Source: an uncultured Alistipes sp.
Lineage (GTDB): Bacteria; Bacteroidota; Bacteroidia; Bacteroidales; Rikenellaceae
DNA: 64,000 bases
Direction of reading: 5' to 3'
Assembly: GCA_947367255.1 (NCBI GenBank)
Contig: CANBCZ010000006.1
Coordinates: 40,985 to 104,984 of the forward strand
Below the pieces are notes generated by a model. It had not been told where the DNA came from, did no database searches, and saw only the letters and a list, made by a program, of their open reading frames with translations. Positions 46,793 to 55,739 of this stretch are shown piece by piece. Within the stretch, counting starts at the first letter, position 1; each line of letters begins with the position of its first letter. Position numbers and translations under genes: made by a program.

Positions 46793-47481
46793 TGGCAATT
46801 ATTCAATCCGACATATTTCTGTTGGCACTCACTATAGGTCTGTTCCTGCTCAGTGGCGCAATATTCCGCCGTTTGAGACTTATGCTGTTTCATCCCGTAC
46901 TGCTGACGGCTGTAGTGATTATTATCTTCCTCAAATTGACCGGCATCGAATATTCGCACTACAAGCAGGCTGTAGAGGTGCTCGACTTTGCACTCGGTAT
47001 GTCTGTCGTGGCACTCGGATATCTGATGTATGAGCAGGTGGCGCATCTGCGTAGTGCTGCAATGCCTATCCTTTTGGCAACGATCGCCGGATGTATTGTC
47101 GGCATTGCAACTGTAGTAGGTATTGCGGTAGCTTTTGGTTTAGAGCGCGATATAATCACCTCTATAGCTCCAAAATCTGTAACAGTTCCTATTGCTATAG
47201 CAATCAGTGAGCCTTGTGGAGGTGTTGTAGCCGTAACATCGGTGGTAGTATTCTGTACGGGTGTTCTCGGCAGCCTTTGTGGCGTGAAGTTGTTGTCACT
47301 CTGTAGAGTTACCGATCCTATGGCTCGCGGATTTGCCCTCGGAGCAGCCTCGCACGGCATAGGTACAGCGCGCGCCATAGAACTTGGTGCAGTCGAAGGG
47401 GCAATGTCCGGTCTTGCCATGGCACTCACAGGCTTCGGAACAGCACTGCTGCTGCCGCTCGTTGAGAGGTATTTCTACTAA
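46789..47481 (+). CDS. lrgB: CidB/LrgB-family membrane protein
   Basis: A 230-residue protein with about seven membrane helices. LrgB signatures include ALGYLMYEQVAHLR, SIAPKSVTVPIAIAISE and GAASHGIGTARAIELG. It is the usual partner of CidA/LrgA; together they form a murein-hydrolase-regulating or metabolite-exporting pair. It is followed by a terminator. Confidence 0.9.
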   Translation: MMAIIQSDIFLLALTIGLFLLSGAIFRRLRLMLFHPVLLTAVVIIIFLKLTGIEYSHYKQAVEVLDFALGMSVVALGYLMYEQVAHLRSAAMPILLATIAGCIVGIATVVGIAVAFGLERDIITSIAPKSVTVPIAIAISEPCGGVVAVTSVVVFCTGVLGSLCGVKLLSLCRVTDPMARGFALGAASHGIGTARAIELGAVEGAMSGLAMALTGFGTALLLPLVERYFY

Positions 47482-47485
47482 ACAA

Positions 47486-47516
47486 AAAAGGATTGCGATT
47501 GCAATCCTTTTATTTA
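47486..47516. terminator. Bidirectional terminator between lrgB and manA
   Basis: AAAAGGATTGC and GCAATCCTTTT form an 11-bp stem with a 3-nt loop. Confidence 0.85.
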
Positions 47517-48494
47517 ATCTACATAATACTCAAGTAGGGTAGCGCTACCTATCAAGGTTATCTCGTTTGCCTCGGCGGGGATAAGCAGTACCTCGCCCTT
47601 ACTGAGAGTTTCAGCGCCGTCGTCTGTTGTAATCTCTACCGAGCCGTCGGTGCAGTAGTAGAGTACAAAGGAGTCAAGAGAGGAGAGATTGCGCTCTGTG
47701 GAGCCCTCTACCTTGAGAATATTGCAGGTGAAGTAGTCGCAACTTGCAACCTCTATTGCGCTATTAACTACGGCTTTATAGTCTCTGCGACAAGCATTTA
47801 CATTTGACGAGAAGTCGATGGCATCGACAGCAAAGGCGGTATGCAGTTCGCGCGATTTACCATTGCTATCCACTCTGTTCCAGTCAAAGATGCGATATGT
47901 AAGATCTACCGGCTGCTGAATCTCTACAAGCGTTACACCACCCGAGATAGAGTGTACAGTACCTGACGGGATAAGGAATGCATCGCCGGCATTTACCTTT
48001 ACCGGCTCAATAATATCCGCAACTGTACCTTTTGCTACAGCGTCGATATACTCCTCGCGTGTTATATTCGGATTCTTAAAGCCGATATAGAGCAGCGCAT
48101 CCGGCTCTGCATCAATAATATACCACATCTCGGTCTTGCCACAACTCTGATGGCGCTCTGCTGCAAGTTCATCGTCAGGATGCACCTGCACAGATGTCTT
48201 ATCCTTGCAATAGAGAGTCTTGAGCAGCAGTGGGAACTCCAATCCGTAACGCTCAAAAACACTCTCGCCGACAAGTTCGCCCATATAGACCTCTGTAGCC
48301 TCCTGAAGGTTATTACCCTTCAAAAAACCGTTTGAGATAACCGAAATATTACCCTCAATACCCGATACATCCCAACTCTCACCATAGGTTTTACTCTTAT
48401 CTACACGCAGACACTGTCCCTTCTTGATATCAAGAAGAGCATCGCCGCCCCATATATGTTGCTTTAGTATCGGTTTGAGTTTTATTGGATACAT
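47514..48494 (-). CDS. manA: Mannose-6-phosphate isomerase, class I
   Basis: A 326-residue zinc isomerase interconverting mannose-6-phosphate and fructose-6-phosphate. It opens PIKLKPILKQHIWGGDAL; zinc ligands lie in SVQVHPDDELA and the TEMWY region, with the later GTVHSISGGVTL. The short Bacillus/Bacteroides-type length fits. It lies 15 nt after the cysteate-synthase-like gene. Confidence 0.9.
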   Translation of the reverse strand: MYPIKLKPILKQHIWGGDALLDIKKGQCLRVDKSKTYGESWDVSGIEGNISVISNGFLKGNNLQEATEVYMGELVGESVFERYGLEFPLLLKTLYCKDKTSVQVHPDDELAAERHQSCGKTEMWYIIDAEPDALLYIGFKNPNITREEYIDAVAKGTVADIIEPVKVNAGDAFLIPSGTVHSISGGVTLVEIQQPVDLTYRIFDWNRVDSNGKSRELHTAFAVDAIDFSSNVNACRRDYKAVVNSAIEVASCDYFTCNILKVEGSTERNLSSLDSFVLYYCTDGSVEITTDDGAETLSKGEVLLIPAEANEITLIGSATLLEYYVD

Positions 48495-48509
48495 TGTATA
48501 CTTTCTAAA

Positions 48510-49802
48510 TTATTGAAATAGTTTCTCTACTTTATTAATAACCTCAGCCTCGTCTACATTAAGGTCAAATACAAGACTTGGCTTGAGGTACCACAACTGC
48601 TTACCATCTGTTGCACGCTTCTCACCACCACCTGTAATGTTGAGCATAATTGTCGCCTTCGGATCGATATTACCACTCTTAACCTCTGCAATAAGCGATG
48701 CAAGTGCCACTGATGCAGCAGGGTGAATATCAACACCTTCGGTTGCAAGGAAGAGCTCTGCAGCCTCTGCCGCAGCGGCATTGTCCACCTTCAGAACATC
48801 ACCATTTGTAGCCTTCAGTGCGTCGTACAATCCACCGGCAAGCGAATATGGAGGTTTGCGGTTTGACAGAACTTTGGCATCGATAATCTCGGCATCTTTA
48901 CGAGCCTGATCGTTATCATAAGGGAGCAGTGCGCGCGAGTCTGCCTTCCAAGCCTCATACATCGGTAAGAAAGGTACATTCTGCGACACCATCAACCTCA
49001 TAACATTGTTACCAAATCTGCCATCCTCAATCAGACGCATATTTGCCTCCCAAGCAGCAATAGCACCCGTACCACTGCCTACAGCCTGAAAATAGTAGTC
49101 AGGTATGCGACCTATGGTTGTTACTGCCGAGAGTACGGTTGTACCCATACCATCGCGACGAGCAATATTCTTTGCACCACCCTCGGCATAGAACATCGGC
49201 GACTTGAGCGCCAAATTGCTGAGGTGTATAGCGTCAAAATAGTCACCACCTTTACGGCAGCTGATAAGTTTTACACAATCGTTGAGCGGTTCGGTAAACC
49301 AAAGCGCATTCAGATTATCCTCCGGAACAGCGAGCAGCAACGGAATATTGTTATCCGAGCAGACCTTTGCAAATGCACGCGCTGTATTTCCCGCCGAAGC
49401 TACAACGAGTATCTTATCGCACTTCTCATCCATGCGTGCGCAGACACTATATGCCTCGGTCTCCTTAAACGAGCAGGTCTGCATATTGGCACCACGCTCG
49501 GGGAAGTAACCGTTGAATGTTATATAGAGGTTCTCCAGACCCAACTCCTTGGCAAGAGCCTCACTGCGATATGTTACCGGTGCAGCGTCACACTTGAGCA
49601 GTCGCTTTACAGGCAACCAATCGCGGAATTTATATAGACCCTGTTGGGTATTATCTAATTCAAGTTGCTTTTTTGCATATATGGCACGAATTAACGAGGG
49701 TGTAGAACATCCTGCATAATCGAGTAACCACCCACTCTCCTCAAATCGCTCTGCCGATGCTACGCACAGCAGATCATACTCTGTAGCTACAAATTGTGAC
49801 AT
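48510..49802 (-). CDS. Threonine-synthase-like PLP enzyme, probably cysteate synthase
   Basis: A 430-residue fold-type II PLP enzyme. The PLP lysine is Lys113 in QTCSFKETEA, where true threonine synthases read AFKD. Phosphate-binding text VVASAGNTARAFAKV and AVGSGTGAIAAWEA follow. This pattern fits the cysteate synthase branch that makes L-cysteate from phosphoserine and sulfite. In Alistipes-type bacteria cysteate feeds sulfonolipid synthesis, so the gene would belong to that pathway. A divergent threonine synthase is the main alternative. It has its own promoter inside the end of the maf gene. Confidence 0.65.
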   Translation of the reverse strand: MSQFVATEYDLLCVASAERFEESGWLLDYAGCSTPSLIRAIYAKKQLELDNTQQGLYKFRDWLPVKRLLKCDAAPVTYRSEALAKELGLENLYITFNGYFPERGANMQTCSFKETEAYSVCARMDEKCDKILVVASAGNTARAFAKVCSDNNIPLLLAVPEDNLNALWFTEPLNDCVKLISCRKGGDYFDAIHLSNLALKSPMFYAEGGAKNIARRDGMGTTVLSAVTTIGRIPDYYFQAVGSGTGAIAAWEANMRLIEDGRFGNNVMRLMVSQNVPFLPMYEAWKADSRALLPYDNDQARKDAEIIDAKVLSNRKPPYSLAGGLYDALKATNGDVLKVDNAAAAEAAELFLATEGVDIHPAASVALASLIAEVKSGNIDPKATIMLNITGGGEKRATDGKQLWYLKPSLVFDLNVDEAEVINKVEKLFQ

Positions 49803-49830
49803 AAACCAAAAATGTTAAACACTAATTAGA

Positions 49831-49861
49831 CAAAAATAGTAGATTATTTGCAATTTTGCAA
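49831..49861 (-). promoter_or_regulatory. Promoter of the cysteate-synthase-like gene
   Basis: On the minus strand TTG (49861-49859), 20 nt, TATTTTTG (49838-49831). It overlaps the last codons of maf. Confidence 0.65.
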
Positions 49862-50458
49862 GTCTGCATCTACAAAAGCCCCCAATTCAACATAGAGTCG
49901 CTGTACCGGAAGACCCATAACATTGAAGAACGAACCCTCAATGCCCTCAATTGCAACATAACCTATCCACTCCTGAATACCGTAGGCGCCTGCCTTGTCA
50001 AAAGGTTTGTAAGTGTCTACATAGTAGGCAATCTCCTCGTCTGTAATATGGCGGAATATCACATCGCTTGCCACCGAAAAGCTGTGAACTCTCTCTGCCG
50101 TGCGAAGTGTAACTCCAGTAATTACAGTATGTTTGCGAGCAGATAACATTCTGAGCATAGACAGAGCCTCATCTCTATCTGCGGGTTTGCCCAAAATCTT
50201 ATCGTCGGCTATAACTACAGTATCGGCAGTAAGCAGAATATCATTCGACTGCAGAGGGTTTGGATAGGCGTTACTCTTTAGCTGTGACAGATACTCGGCC
50301 ACCTCGCCACAAGGCATAGTGGCAGGGTAGTGCTCGTCGCACTCAAACTTCTTTGCAAGGGTAAACTGCAGACCACAATCGGCAAGCAGCTGACGGCGTC
50401 GCGGAGAAGCTGAAGCAAGAATTAAGTTAAAGTCCTCTAACTTTTTATGTAACAACAT
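49844..50458 (-). CDS. maf: Maf-family nucleotide pyrophosphatase
   Basis: A 204-residue house-cleaning pyrophosphatase that hydrolyses non-canonical or pyrimidine nucleoside triphosphates. It shows LASASPRRRQLL at the start, the SQLKSNAY block, TADTVVIADDKILGKPADR and the AGAYGIQEW motif. The ATG at 50458 was chosen over an upstream one at 50518 because it matches the family N-terminus and avoids overlap with the lipoprotein gene. It ends the trmD-lpxB operon. Confidence 0.9.
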   Translation of the reverse strand: MLLHKKLEDFNLILASASPRRRQLLADCGLQFTLAKKFECDEHYPATMPCGEVAEYLSQLKSNAYPNPLQSNDILLTADTVVIADDKILGKPADRDEALSMLRMLSARKHTVITGVTLRTAERVHSFSVASDVIFRHITDEEIAYYVDTYKPFDKAGAYGIQEWIGYVAIEGIEGSFFNVMGLPVQRLYVELGAFVDADLQNCK

Positions 50459-50459
50459 A

Positions 50460-51050
50460 TTAAAATGCGCGAATTGCTCTAACGTTATAAGTATATTGTT
50501 TGTAATTTCCGCTCTCAATACAGGTGTTGTAATCTACAAGATAGATCCAATACTGATCCATCTCTGTAGATGAGAGGTACTTTCCCGATGTAAAAAATGC
50601 CGCTTTATTTGCAGCTATCGCCTGCTTAAAGGTATTGCTACTACCGATAAACAGCAACTCTTTTAACTCATTGACAGACGGGATATACCAACCATCGCCC
50701 AACGATTTACACCAGACAAATGCAGGATATTTGCTCTGCCAATCGGCAATAGACTCTATTACTGCCATATTCTCTGCGCCATTAGTGCGTGATGTTGCAC
50801 CGGTAACCACCAAATCGCTACTCCAAGACAGTTGAGTCTGTGGCTGCTCGAGCGAAACAATCAGTCCCGACACTTTGTCCTCATTAAGCTTGAAAATCAA
50901 ACCTTTAATGCCGTTGCTTTCGTATAAATCGCCAACTTTATATGCAGGCTGACTTGGTGCGGGCTTAATCTCCTCTGGATCAGGATTCTTACCCGGCTTA
51001 CAGCTTATTGTACAGAGTATTATGCTAAGCAGTAGGAGAATTTTTCTCAT
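50460..51050 (-). CDS. Small lipoprotein, DUF1566-like
   Basis: A 196-residue lipoprotein (lipobox TISC, Cys17) with a Pro-rich linker. The body contains GDGWYIPSVNELKEL and YLSSTEMDQYWIYLV...VRAIRAF, a pattern like DUF1566/Lcl-type C-lectin-fold domains (GWxLPxxxEL, YWSS, VRxVR). Function unknown; it lies inside an otherwise housekeeping operon, overlapping the FAH gene by four bases. Confidence 0.65.
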   Translation of the reverse strand: MRKILLLLSIILCTISCKPGKNPDPEEIKPAPSQPAYKVGDLYESNGIKGLIFKLNEDKVSGLIVSLEQPQTQLSWSSDLVVTGATSRTNGAENMAVIESIADWQSKYPAFVWCKSLGDGWYIPSVNELKELLFIGSSNTFKQAIAANKAAFFTSGKYLSSTEMDQYWIYLVDYNTCIESGNYKQYTYNVRAIRAF

Positions 51051-51619
51051 TTTATCTGGAAATTAAGCGGTTGAACATCATTAAGCGACACAATCACACT
51101 ATCGCCCTGTTTTGTCTCAACATCAATATCATTGGCAATAAATACAAGATCGCCCGTTTTGAGTGTCAGTTTCTGCGAGGCGAAGGCGACATATTTGTCA
51201 ATCGTAGAGTGCAAATCGCTGTCGTTGTAGTTCTGCACATTATCGTCTACGGACATTGTGAGCGTACCCTTACACGCAATCTGCTCAGGAGTGAGCCACT
51301 CTGTGCCGATAGCTGTAGAGCGGTCAAAGCTATAAGCCTCGTCAGTAGGGTAGCCGGCAGATAATGCACTCTGCATTACATCGCGAGCAATGAATGTAAC
51401 ACCCGCAGTGACAGAGTCGTAGCAGCGCGATGCAAACTTTGGTGCAATACACTTTGCAAGGCGCGAAATTCGGACAACAATACCACTGCCACAGACCATA
51501 TCGTTAGTAAAGTGTGGCATATAGAAGTCGTCGTTGTTACGCAAAACTGTATTGTCGGGGCGGAGCGAGATATATGGCTCTTTATTGTCCGCTATGTTGT
51601 TGATTACTACTATTTTCAT
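51047..51619 (-). CDS. Fumarylacetoacetate hydrolase family protein
   Basis: A 190-residue cytosolic FAH-fold protein of the YcgM type. Shared features are RPDNTVLRNNDDFYMP, GSGIVVRISRLAKCI and VTAGVTFIARDV. It may be an acylpyruvase or oxaloacetate decarboxylase-like hydrolase. The gene overlaps lpxB by one base and is part of that operon. Confidence 0.82.
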   Translation of the reverse strand: MKIVVINNIADNKEPYISLRPDNTVLRNNDDFYMPHFTNDMVCGSGIVVRISRLAKCIAPKFASRCYDSVTAGVTFIARDVMQSALSAGYPTDEAYSFDRSTAIGTEWLTPEQIACKGTLTMSVDDNVQNYNDSDLHSTIDKYVAFASQKLTLKTGDLVFIANDIDVETKQGDSVIVSLNDVQPLNFQIK

Positions 51620-52743
51620 TATCTTAAACTATTTACTATCTCTGTTGCAAATCGTTGTGAGGCGCCTTCGCTGCCAATAAGAGCGCTAAGCTCTGCAAAG
51701 TCCGCAAGCATCTTCTCTCGCTTGCTGCCACCCTTGAGTATAGAGCGAAGCTCTGCAGCTGCCTCATCTATATCGACCTTATCGCATACAATCTCACGGA
51801 CAGCCTCACGCCCGAGATTGATATTTACGAGCGACACGAACGGAATTTTGAGCACATAAGGTCGCAAAACCTCATAAAGTTTCGGGATATGGTACAAAAC
51901 CATCTCCGGAATACCCATCAGCGCCGTTTCGAGTGTTGCTGTACCGGAGGTTACTATAGCCGCCTCAGCAAGAGCAAGAGTCTGCTGTGTCTGGTTGCAG
52001 AGGTACTTGACATTTGTCCCTGCAATATAACTATCATACAGAGTCTTATCAATCCACGGCACTGCTGTTACGACAAATTGATAGTCGGCAAAACGCTCGG
52101 CTATAGCCACCATATTGGGCAAATTCTCACGGATTTCCGACACTCGGCTACCGGCAAGCAGTGCAACAATAGGGCGGTTATCGAGATTGTTTGCTGCAAT
52201 AAACTCCTCTCTTGAAGCGAGTTTTGAGCGCATCTGTGCTATATCATCCACAAGCGGATTGCCGCAGAATGTAGGCTCGATACCCTTACTGCGGAAATAG
52301 TCGGTCTCAAATGGGAAGATGGTGTATAGGCTATCTACATACTTGACAATACTCTTTACTCGCCACTCCTTCCACGCCCAAACCTTTGGTGCGATGTAGT
52401 AGTAGACCTTAATACCCTTGCTCTTTGCCCACTTGGCAATGCGCATATTGAACGACGGATAGTCGATAAGTATAATTACATCGGGTGCAAACTCCTCGAT
52501 AGAGCGCTTACACTCGTCAATCTGCGAAAATATGGTCTTCAGATTGCGCAGCACCTGCATAAATCCGAAGAAAGACATCTGCTTGTAGTGCTTTACAAGC
52601 CCCTCTTTACCGCCAACCTCGACCATTCGGTCACCGCCACAAAAACGGAACGAAGCATTGCTGTCCTCAGCAGCAATGCCTTGCATAAGTTTACTTCCGT
52701 GCAGATCTCCCGACGGCTCTCCCGCAATGATGTAATACTTCAT
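51619..52743 (-). CDS. lpxB: Lipid-A-disaccharide synthase
   Basis: A 374-residue GT19 enzyme that joins UDP-2,3-diacylglucosamine and lipid X in lipid A synthesis at the inner membrane. It opens YYIIAGEPSGDLHGSKLM, the LpxB hallmark, and has FCGNPLVD and the LAGSRVSEIRENLP donor-site block. It lies between trmD (21 nt) and the FAH gene. Confidence 0.95.
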   Translation of the reverse strand: MKYYIIAGEPSGDLHGSKLMQGIAAEDSNASFRFCGGDRMVEVGGKEGLVKHYKQMSFFGFMQVLRNLKTIFSQIDECKRSIEEFAPDVIILIDYPSFNMRIAKWAKSKGIKVYYYIAPKVWAWKEWRVKSIVKYVDSLYTIFPFETDYFRSKGIEPTFCGNPLVDDIAQMRSKLASREEFIAANNLDNRPIVALLAGSRVSEIRENLPNMVAIAERFADYQFVVTAVPWIDKTLYDSYIAGTNVKYLCNQTQQTLALAEAAIVTSGTATLETALMGIPEMVLYHIPKLYEVLRPYVLKIPFVSLVNINLGREAVREIVCDKVDIDEAAAELRSILKGGSKREKMLADFAELSALIGSEGASQRFATEIVNSLR

Positions 52744-52764
52744 AATTTTGCTGTTGGCAATTTT

Positions 52765-53439
52765 CTACTCCAAAAGGTCCGGTCGGAGGGCTTTTGTGCG
52801 CTCGTATGCCTGCTCCTCTTGCCACTTGGCTATCTCGGCAAAGTTACCCGATGTAAGTACTTCAGGGACTTTCCAGCCGTTGAAATCTGCCGGACGGGTA
52901 TATACAGGCGGTGCGAGGAGGTCATCCTGAAAGCAGTCTGTAAGTGCCGAAGCCTCGTCGCCGATAGCACCCGGAAGAAGGCGCACAACAGAGTCTGTGA
53001 TAATTGCCGCAGCAAGCTCGCCACCGGTAAGGACATAGTCACCAATCGAAATCTCGCGAGTGATAAGGTGCTCACGTATGCGATAGTCGATGCCCTTATA
53101 GTGTCCGCAGAGAATAATGATATTCTCGAGGGTCGAAAGACGGTTTGCCTCGTGCTGGTTGTACTGAATACCATCCGGCGAGGTGAAGATAATCTCGTCG
53201 TAGTGGCGCTCGGACTTGAGTTTCTCGATACAACGATAGACCGGCTCAATCTTCATAACCATACCTGCCTCGCCACCGAAAGGGTAGTCATCGACAGTAC
53301 GACGCTTGTCATCTGTATAGTCACGCAGGTTGTGGATATGAATCTCTACAAAACCACCCTCCTGCGCACGCTTAAGGATAGACTCGTTCAGTGGAGACTC
53401 GATCAACTCGGGTACAACAGTAATAATATCTATACGCAT
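52765..53439 (-). CDS. trmD: tRNA (guanine37-N1)-methyltransferase
   Basis: A 224-residue SPOUT methyltransferase that makes m1G37. The trefoil-knot blocks are [15 protein letters not shown] and [26 protein letters not shown] matches the usual DxRxxxVDDxPYGGG region. Length is family-typical. It sits 12 nt after the MBL hydrolase gene. Confidence 0.95.
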   Translation of the reverse strand: MRIDIITVVPELIESPLNESILKRAQEGGFVEIHIHNLRDYTDDKRRTVDDYPFGGEAGMVMKIEPVYRCIEKLKSERHYDEIIFTSPDGIQYNQHEANRLSTLENIIILCGHYKGIDYRIREHLITREISIGDYVLTGGELAAAIITDSVVRLLPGAIGDEASALTDCFQDDLLAPPVYTRPADFNGWKVPEVLTSGNFAEIAKWQEEQAYERTKALRPDLLE

Positions 53440-53451
53440 AACAAATCGTTT

Positions 53452-54117
53452 TTAGTAGTTTACTTCGCCATTCAGAGCCTCTACGACAAACGGATTGTAG
53501 AGTGACTCGTGACCGATGGTTGTCTTCTCTCCATGACCCGGATATACGGTAACCTCGTCGCCCAAATTGATGATATTGTTCAGAATAGAGCGGATAATTG
53601 TACCATACTCTCCTCCCGGAAGGTCTGTTCTGCCGATACTCTCGCGGAAGAGTGTATCGCCTGTAAAGAGCTGCTTGCTCTGCGGCTCAAAGAGTGCAAT
53701 ACCGCCCGGAGTATGCCCCGGAGTCTTGATAACCTGCAGCTCGGTCTTACCAAACTTGATACTCTCTACGCTATCGAGGTCTATATCTATCTCGGGCACC
53801 TCTACAACTGCCGCAATACCGAACATTGCACAACTCTGCTGCGCAGTTGCACGCAGATACTCATCCTTCGAGGAGAGCGCAAACTGCACACCGAAGGTCT
53901 GCTTGAGGTAGTTTACACCCATAATATGGTCGAAATGACCGTGGGTATTGACTGCCATAACCGGTTTGAGATTATACTCGGCAATAAACTCTGCAAGGCG
54001 AGCATCCTCCTTGGCAGAGGCGTTGCCTGCATCTATAATAATACACTCCAGACTCTCATCCCAGAGAAGATATGTATTCTCCTGAATAGGGTTAAAGACA
54101 AATTTTACAATATTCAT
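53452..54117 (-). CDS. MBL-fold metallo-hydrolase (glyoxalase II-like)
   Basis: A 221-residue metallo-beta-lactamase-fold hydrolase. Metal ligands: NTHGHFDH, TPGHTPGGI, LFTGDTLF and PGHGEKT. It resembles glyoxalase II-type hydroxyacyl-thioester hydrolases. The ATG at 54117 (MNIVKFVFNP) was chosen because the longer frame crosses the promoter box TATCTTTG (54143-54136). It is the first gene of the trmD-lpxB-maf operon. Confidence 0.87.
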   Translation of the reverse strand: MNIVKFVFNPIQENTYLLWDESLECIIIDAGNASAKEDARLAEFIAEYNLKPVMAVNTHGHFDHIMGVNYLKQTFGVQFALSSKDEYLRATAQQSCAMFGIAAVVEVPEIDIDLDSVESIKFGKTELQVIKTPGHTPGGIALFEPQSKQLFTGDTLFRESIGRTDLPGGEYGTIIRSILNNIINLGDEVTVYPGHGEKTTIGHESLYNPFVVEALNGEVNY

Positions 54118-54174
54118 ACTATATACATTTGAGTACAAAGATAGCAAAAAATGCGCGAGATAAAAAACGAGAAT

Positions 54175-54203
54175 AAAAAAAGATGGTGTTATAACCATCT
54201 TTT
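54175..54203 (-). terminator. Terminator of the SIMPL gene
   Basis: On the minus strand AAAGATGGT and ACCATCTTT pair around TATAAC, followed by a T run. Confidence 0.75.
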
Positions 54204-54224
54204 AACTCAATAAAAAGTTCTCTG

Positions 54225-54908
54225 CTACTCGTTAATGCGGAATTTCGCGCTTACAGAGTAGTTAAGTTTAATCTTTTTGAACTCGATAGGCTCCTCTTCG
54301 ACAACACTCTCCTCGTTAGAGACCTTTGCCATCGAACGCATCATAACCCTGTCGTTGTAGTAGGTCGGAGTAACTCCGCGATTGGAGTCGTAAATATAGA
54401 TGCAGGCACCTATTGTCTGTCCTACAGCCTCGGCAAGCTCGGAGGCAACGGTCTTGGCGTTAATCATAGCCTCTTTGCGGCACTTGCTCTTAAACTGCTC
54501 GATGTCGGTATGTGATACACGGGTGATATTGATATCCGAAATACCGAGTGCCGCCAGTGCATCATAGACCTTTACAACCTGCTCGGATGAGGTGAGAAGC
54601 AGCTGATATCTTGCCCTTGAGAGCGAATTGCCGCGCTTGTAGTAGCTGCTCGACATATCCTCCATTGTCAGTGCCTTCTCGGTATTGATACCTATCTTTT
54701 TCAATGTGCTGACCATCTCTCGACGCTGCAGATCAATTGCCTGACGACCTTTGCTGTCACTCTCGTCGAGGGTAATGGTAAGGTATATCTGATTAGGCAC
54801 AACCTCAATCTCCGATACTCCGTTTACCTGAATGTAGTTCTCACTCTCTTGTGCAAAAACGGGCAGTACAAATGCCACTGCCAGCAGTGTAACCAATAAC
54901 TTTTTCAT
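54225..54908 (-). CDS. SIMPL-domain (DUF541) periplasmic protein
   Basis: A 227-residue exported protein (signal ending PVFAQ). It has the SIMPL pattern: IQVNGVSEIEVVPNQIYLTI, a repeated strand-helix unit and the motif AINAKTVASEL-like EAMINAKTVASELAEAVG. Homologues occur in the periplasm and have been tied to envelope stress; the exact job is unknown. Confidence 0.87.
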   Translation of the reverse strand: MKKLLVTLLAVAFVLPVFAQESENYIQVNGVSEIEVVPNQIYLTITLDESDSKGRQAIDLQRREMVSTLKKIGINTEKALTMEDMSSSYYKRGNSLSRARYQLLLTSSEQVVKVYDALAALGISDINITRVSHTDIEQFKSKCRKEAMINAKTVASELAEAVGQTIGACIYIYDSNRGVTPTYYNDRVMMRSMAKVSNEESVVEEEPIEFKKIKLNYSVSAKFRINE

Positions 54909-54965
54909 ATCTGTTTGCTTTTGTTACAATAATAACGCCGAAAATCTCTCTTTTATTATACCAAA

Positions 54966-55000
54966 CAGACCCATCCGACAAATTTGTCGCGACAGGTCTG
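54966..55000. other. Hairpin between the SIMPL and 227-aa hypothetical genes
   Basis: CAGACC/GGTCTG enclose the palindrome GACAAATTTGTC. No T run follows directly, so it may be a weak terminator or processing site. Confidence 0.35.
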
Positions 55001-55025
55001 TATCTTGGCGTATAGGCACTACACT

Positions 55026-55709
55026 CTATCGATAACGCTGAATGGTGCTATACATAAACTCTTTATCCTCATCGGTCATCGGGCTCTCGCGGTAGAAGAC
55101 TAAATTGCCATCCTTGTCGATAAACATAAGCACAAACTTATTGTTTACATCAGGCAGCTTCCACGCATTGCGAAGACTGTGATCATTATCGGCATAGTTA
55201 AGCGACGGCACATTCTTACCCAAAACCATCTTCACTACACCACGAATAAGACCTGACGGCAACTTTGTATCTGCAAGGTTAAGAACGGCATATCCCTGAA
55301 TATTAGGACTATAGGTCTTACCCTCCCAGCCGAGCTTGCCATCTGCTTTGAGCTCCTTCTCCAGATCGCGATTGGCACTCTCCATAACATATGACTCCGG
55401 ATCTACATAGAAGAGGAACATATGGCGAGAACCATAGTCCGGCAGGTCCGAAAGGTCATTGCTCAGCGTAACGATAGTAGGGTTGATAACCTTGTAAGGG
55501 TTCTCGGGAGATACGCTGTACAAGAACTCGCGTGTCACTGCATCGGGTGCAAGTGGACGAGCCTTTTTACTTGCAAGCTTGGTGCTCATCTCGGCAGAGC
55601 CTAACTTCTCACGCTTGGCTCTATCCTTCTCTTTATCGATGTTGCTGTCTGCCCAAACCGGAGTTGCAATGAGCAGCGCAACTACCGGAAGTAGGTGCTT
55701 AATCTTCAT
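55026..55709 (-). CDS. Exported hypothetical protein
   Basis: A 227-residue protein with a signal peptide (ending PVWA) followed by a Lys/Arg/Ala-rich stretch and a mixed alpha/beta domain (about 75-227) containing RHMFLFYVDPESYVMES and KFVLMFIDKDGNLVFYRES. The latter strands recall thioredoxin-like or SCO-like folds but no CxxC is present, so this is only a hint. I do not recognise the family. It lies 31 nt downstream of rlmD and may be co-transcribed with it. Confidence 0.65.
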   Translation of the reverse strand: MKIKHLLPVVALLIATPVWADSNIDKEKDRAKREKLGSAEMSTKLASKKARPLAPDAVTREFLYSVSPENPYKVINPTIVTLSNDLSDLPDYGSRHMFLFYVDPESYVMESANRDLEKELKADGKLGWEGKTYSPNIQGYAVLNLADTKLPSGLIRGVVKMVLGKNVPSLNYADNDHSLRNAWKLPDVNNKFVLMFIDKDGNLVFYRESPMTDEDKEFMYSTIQRYR

Positions 55710-55739
55710 CTCTTTAGTTCTATTTTTATAGTTGTGTGT

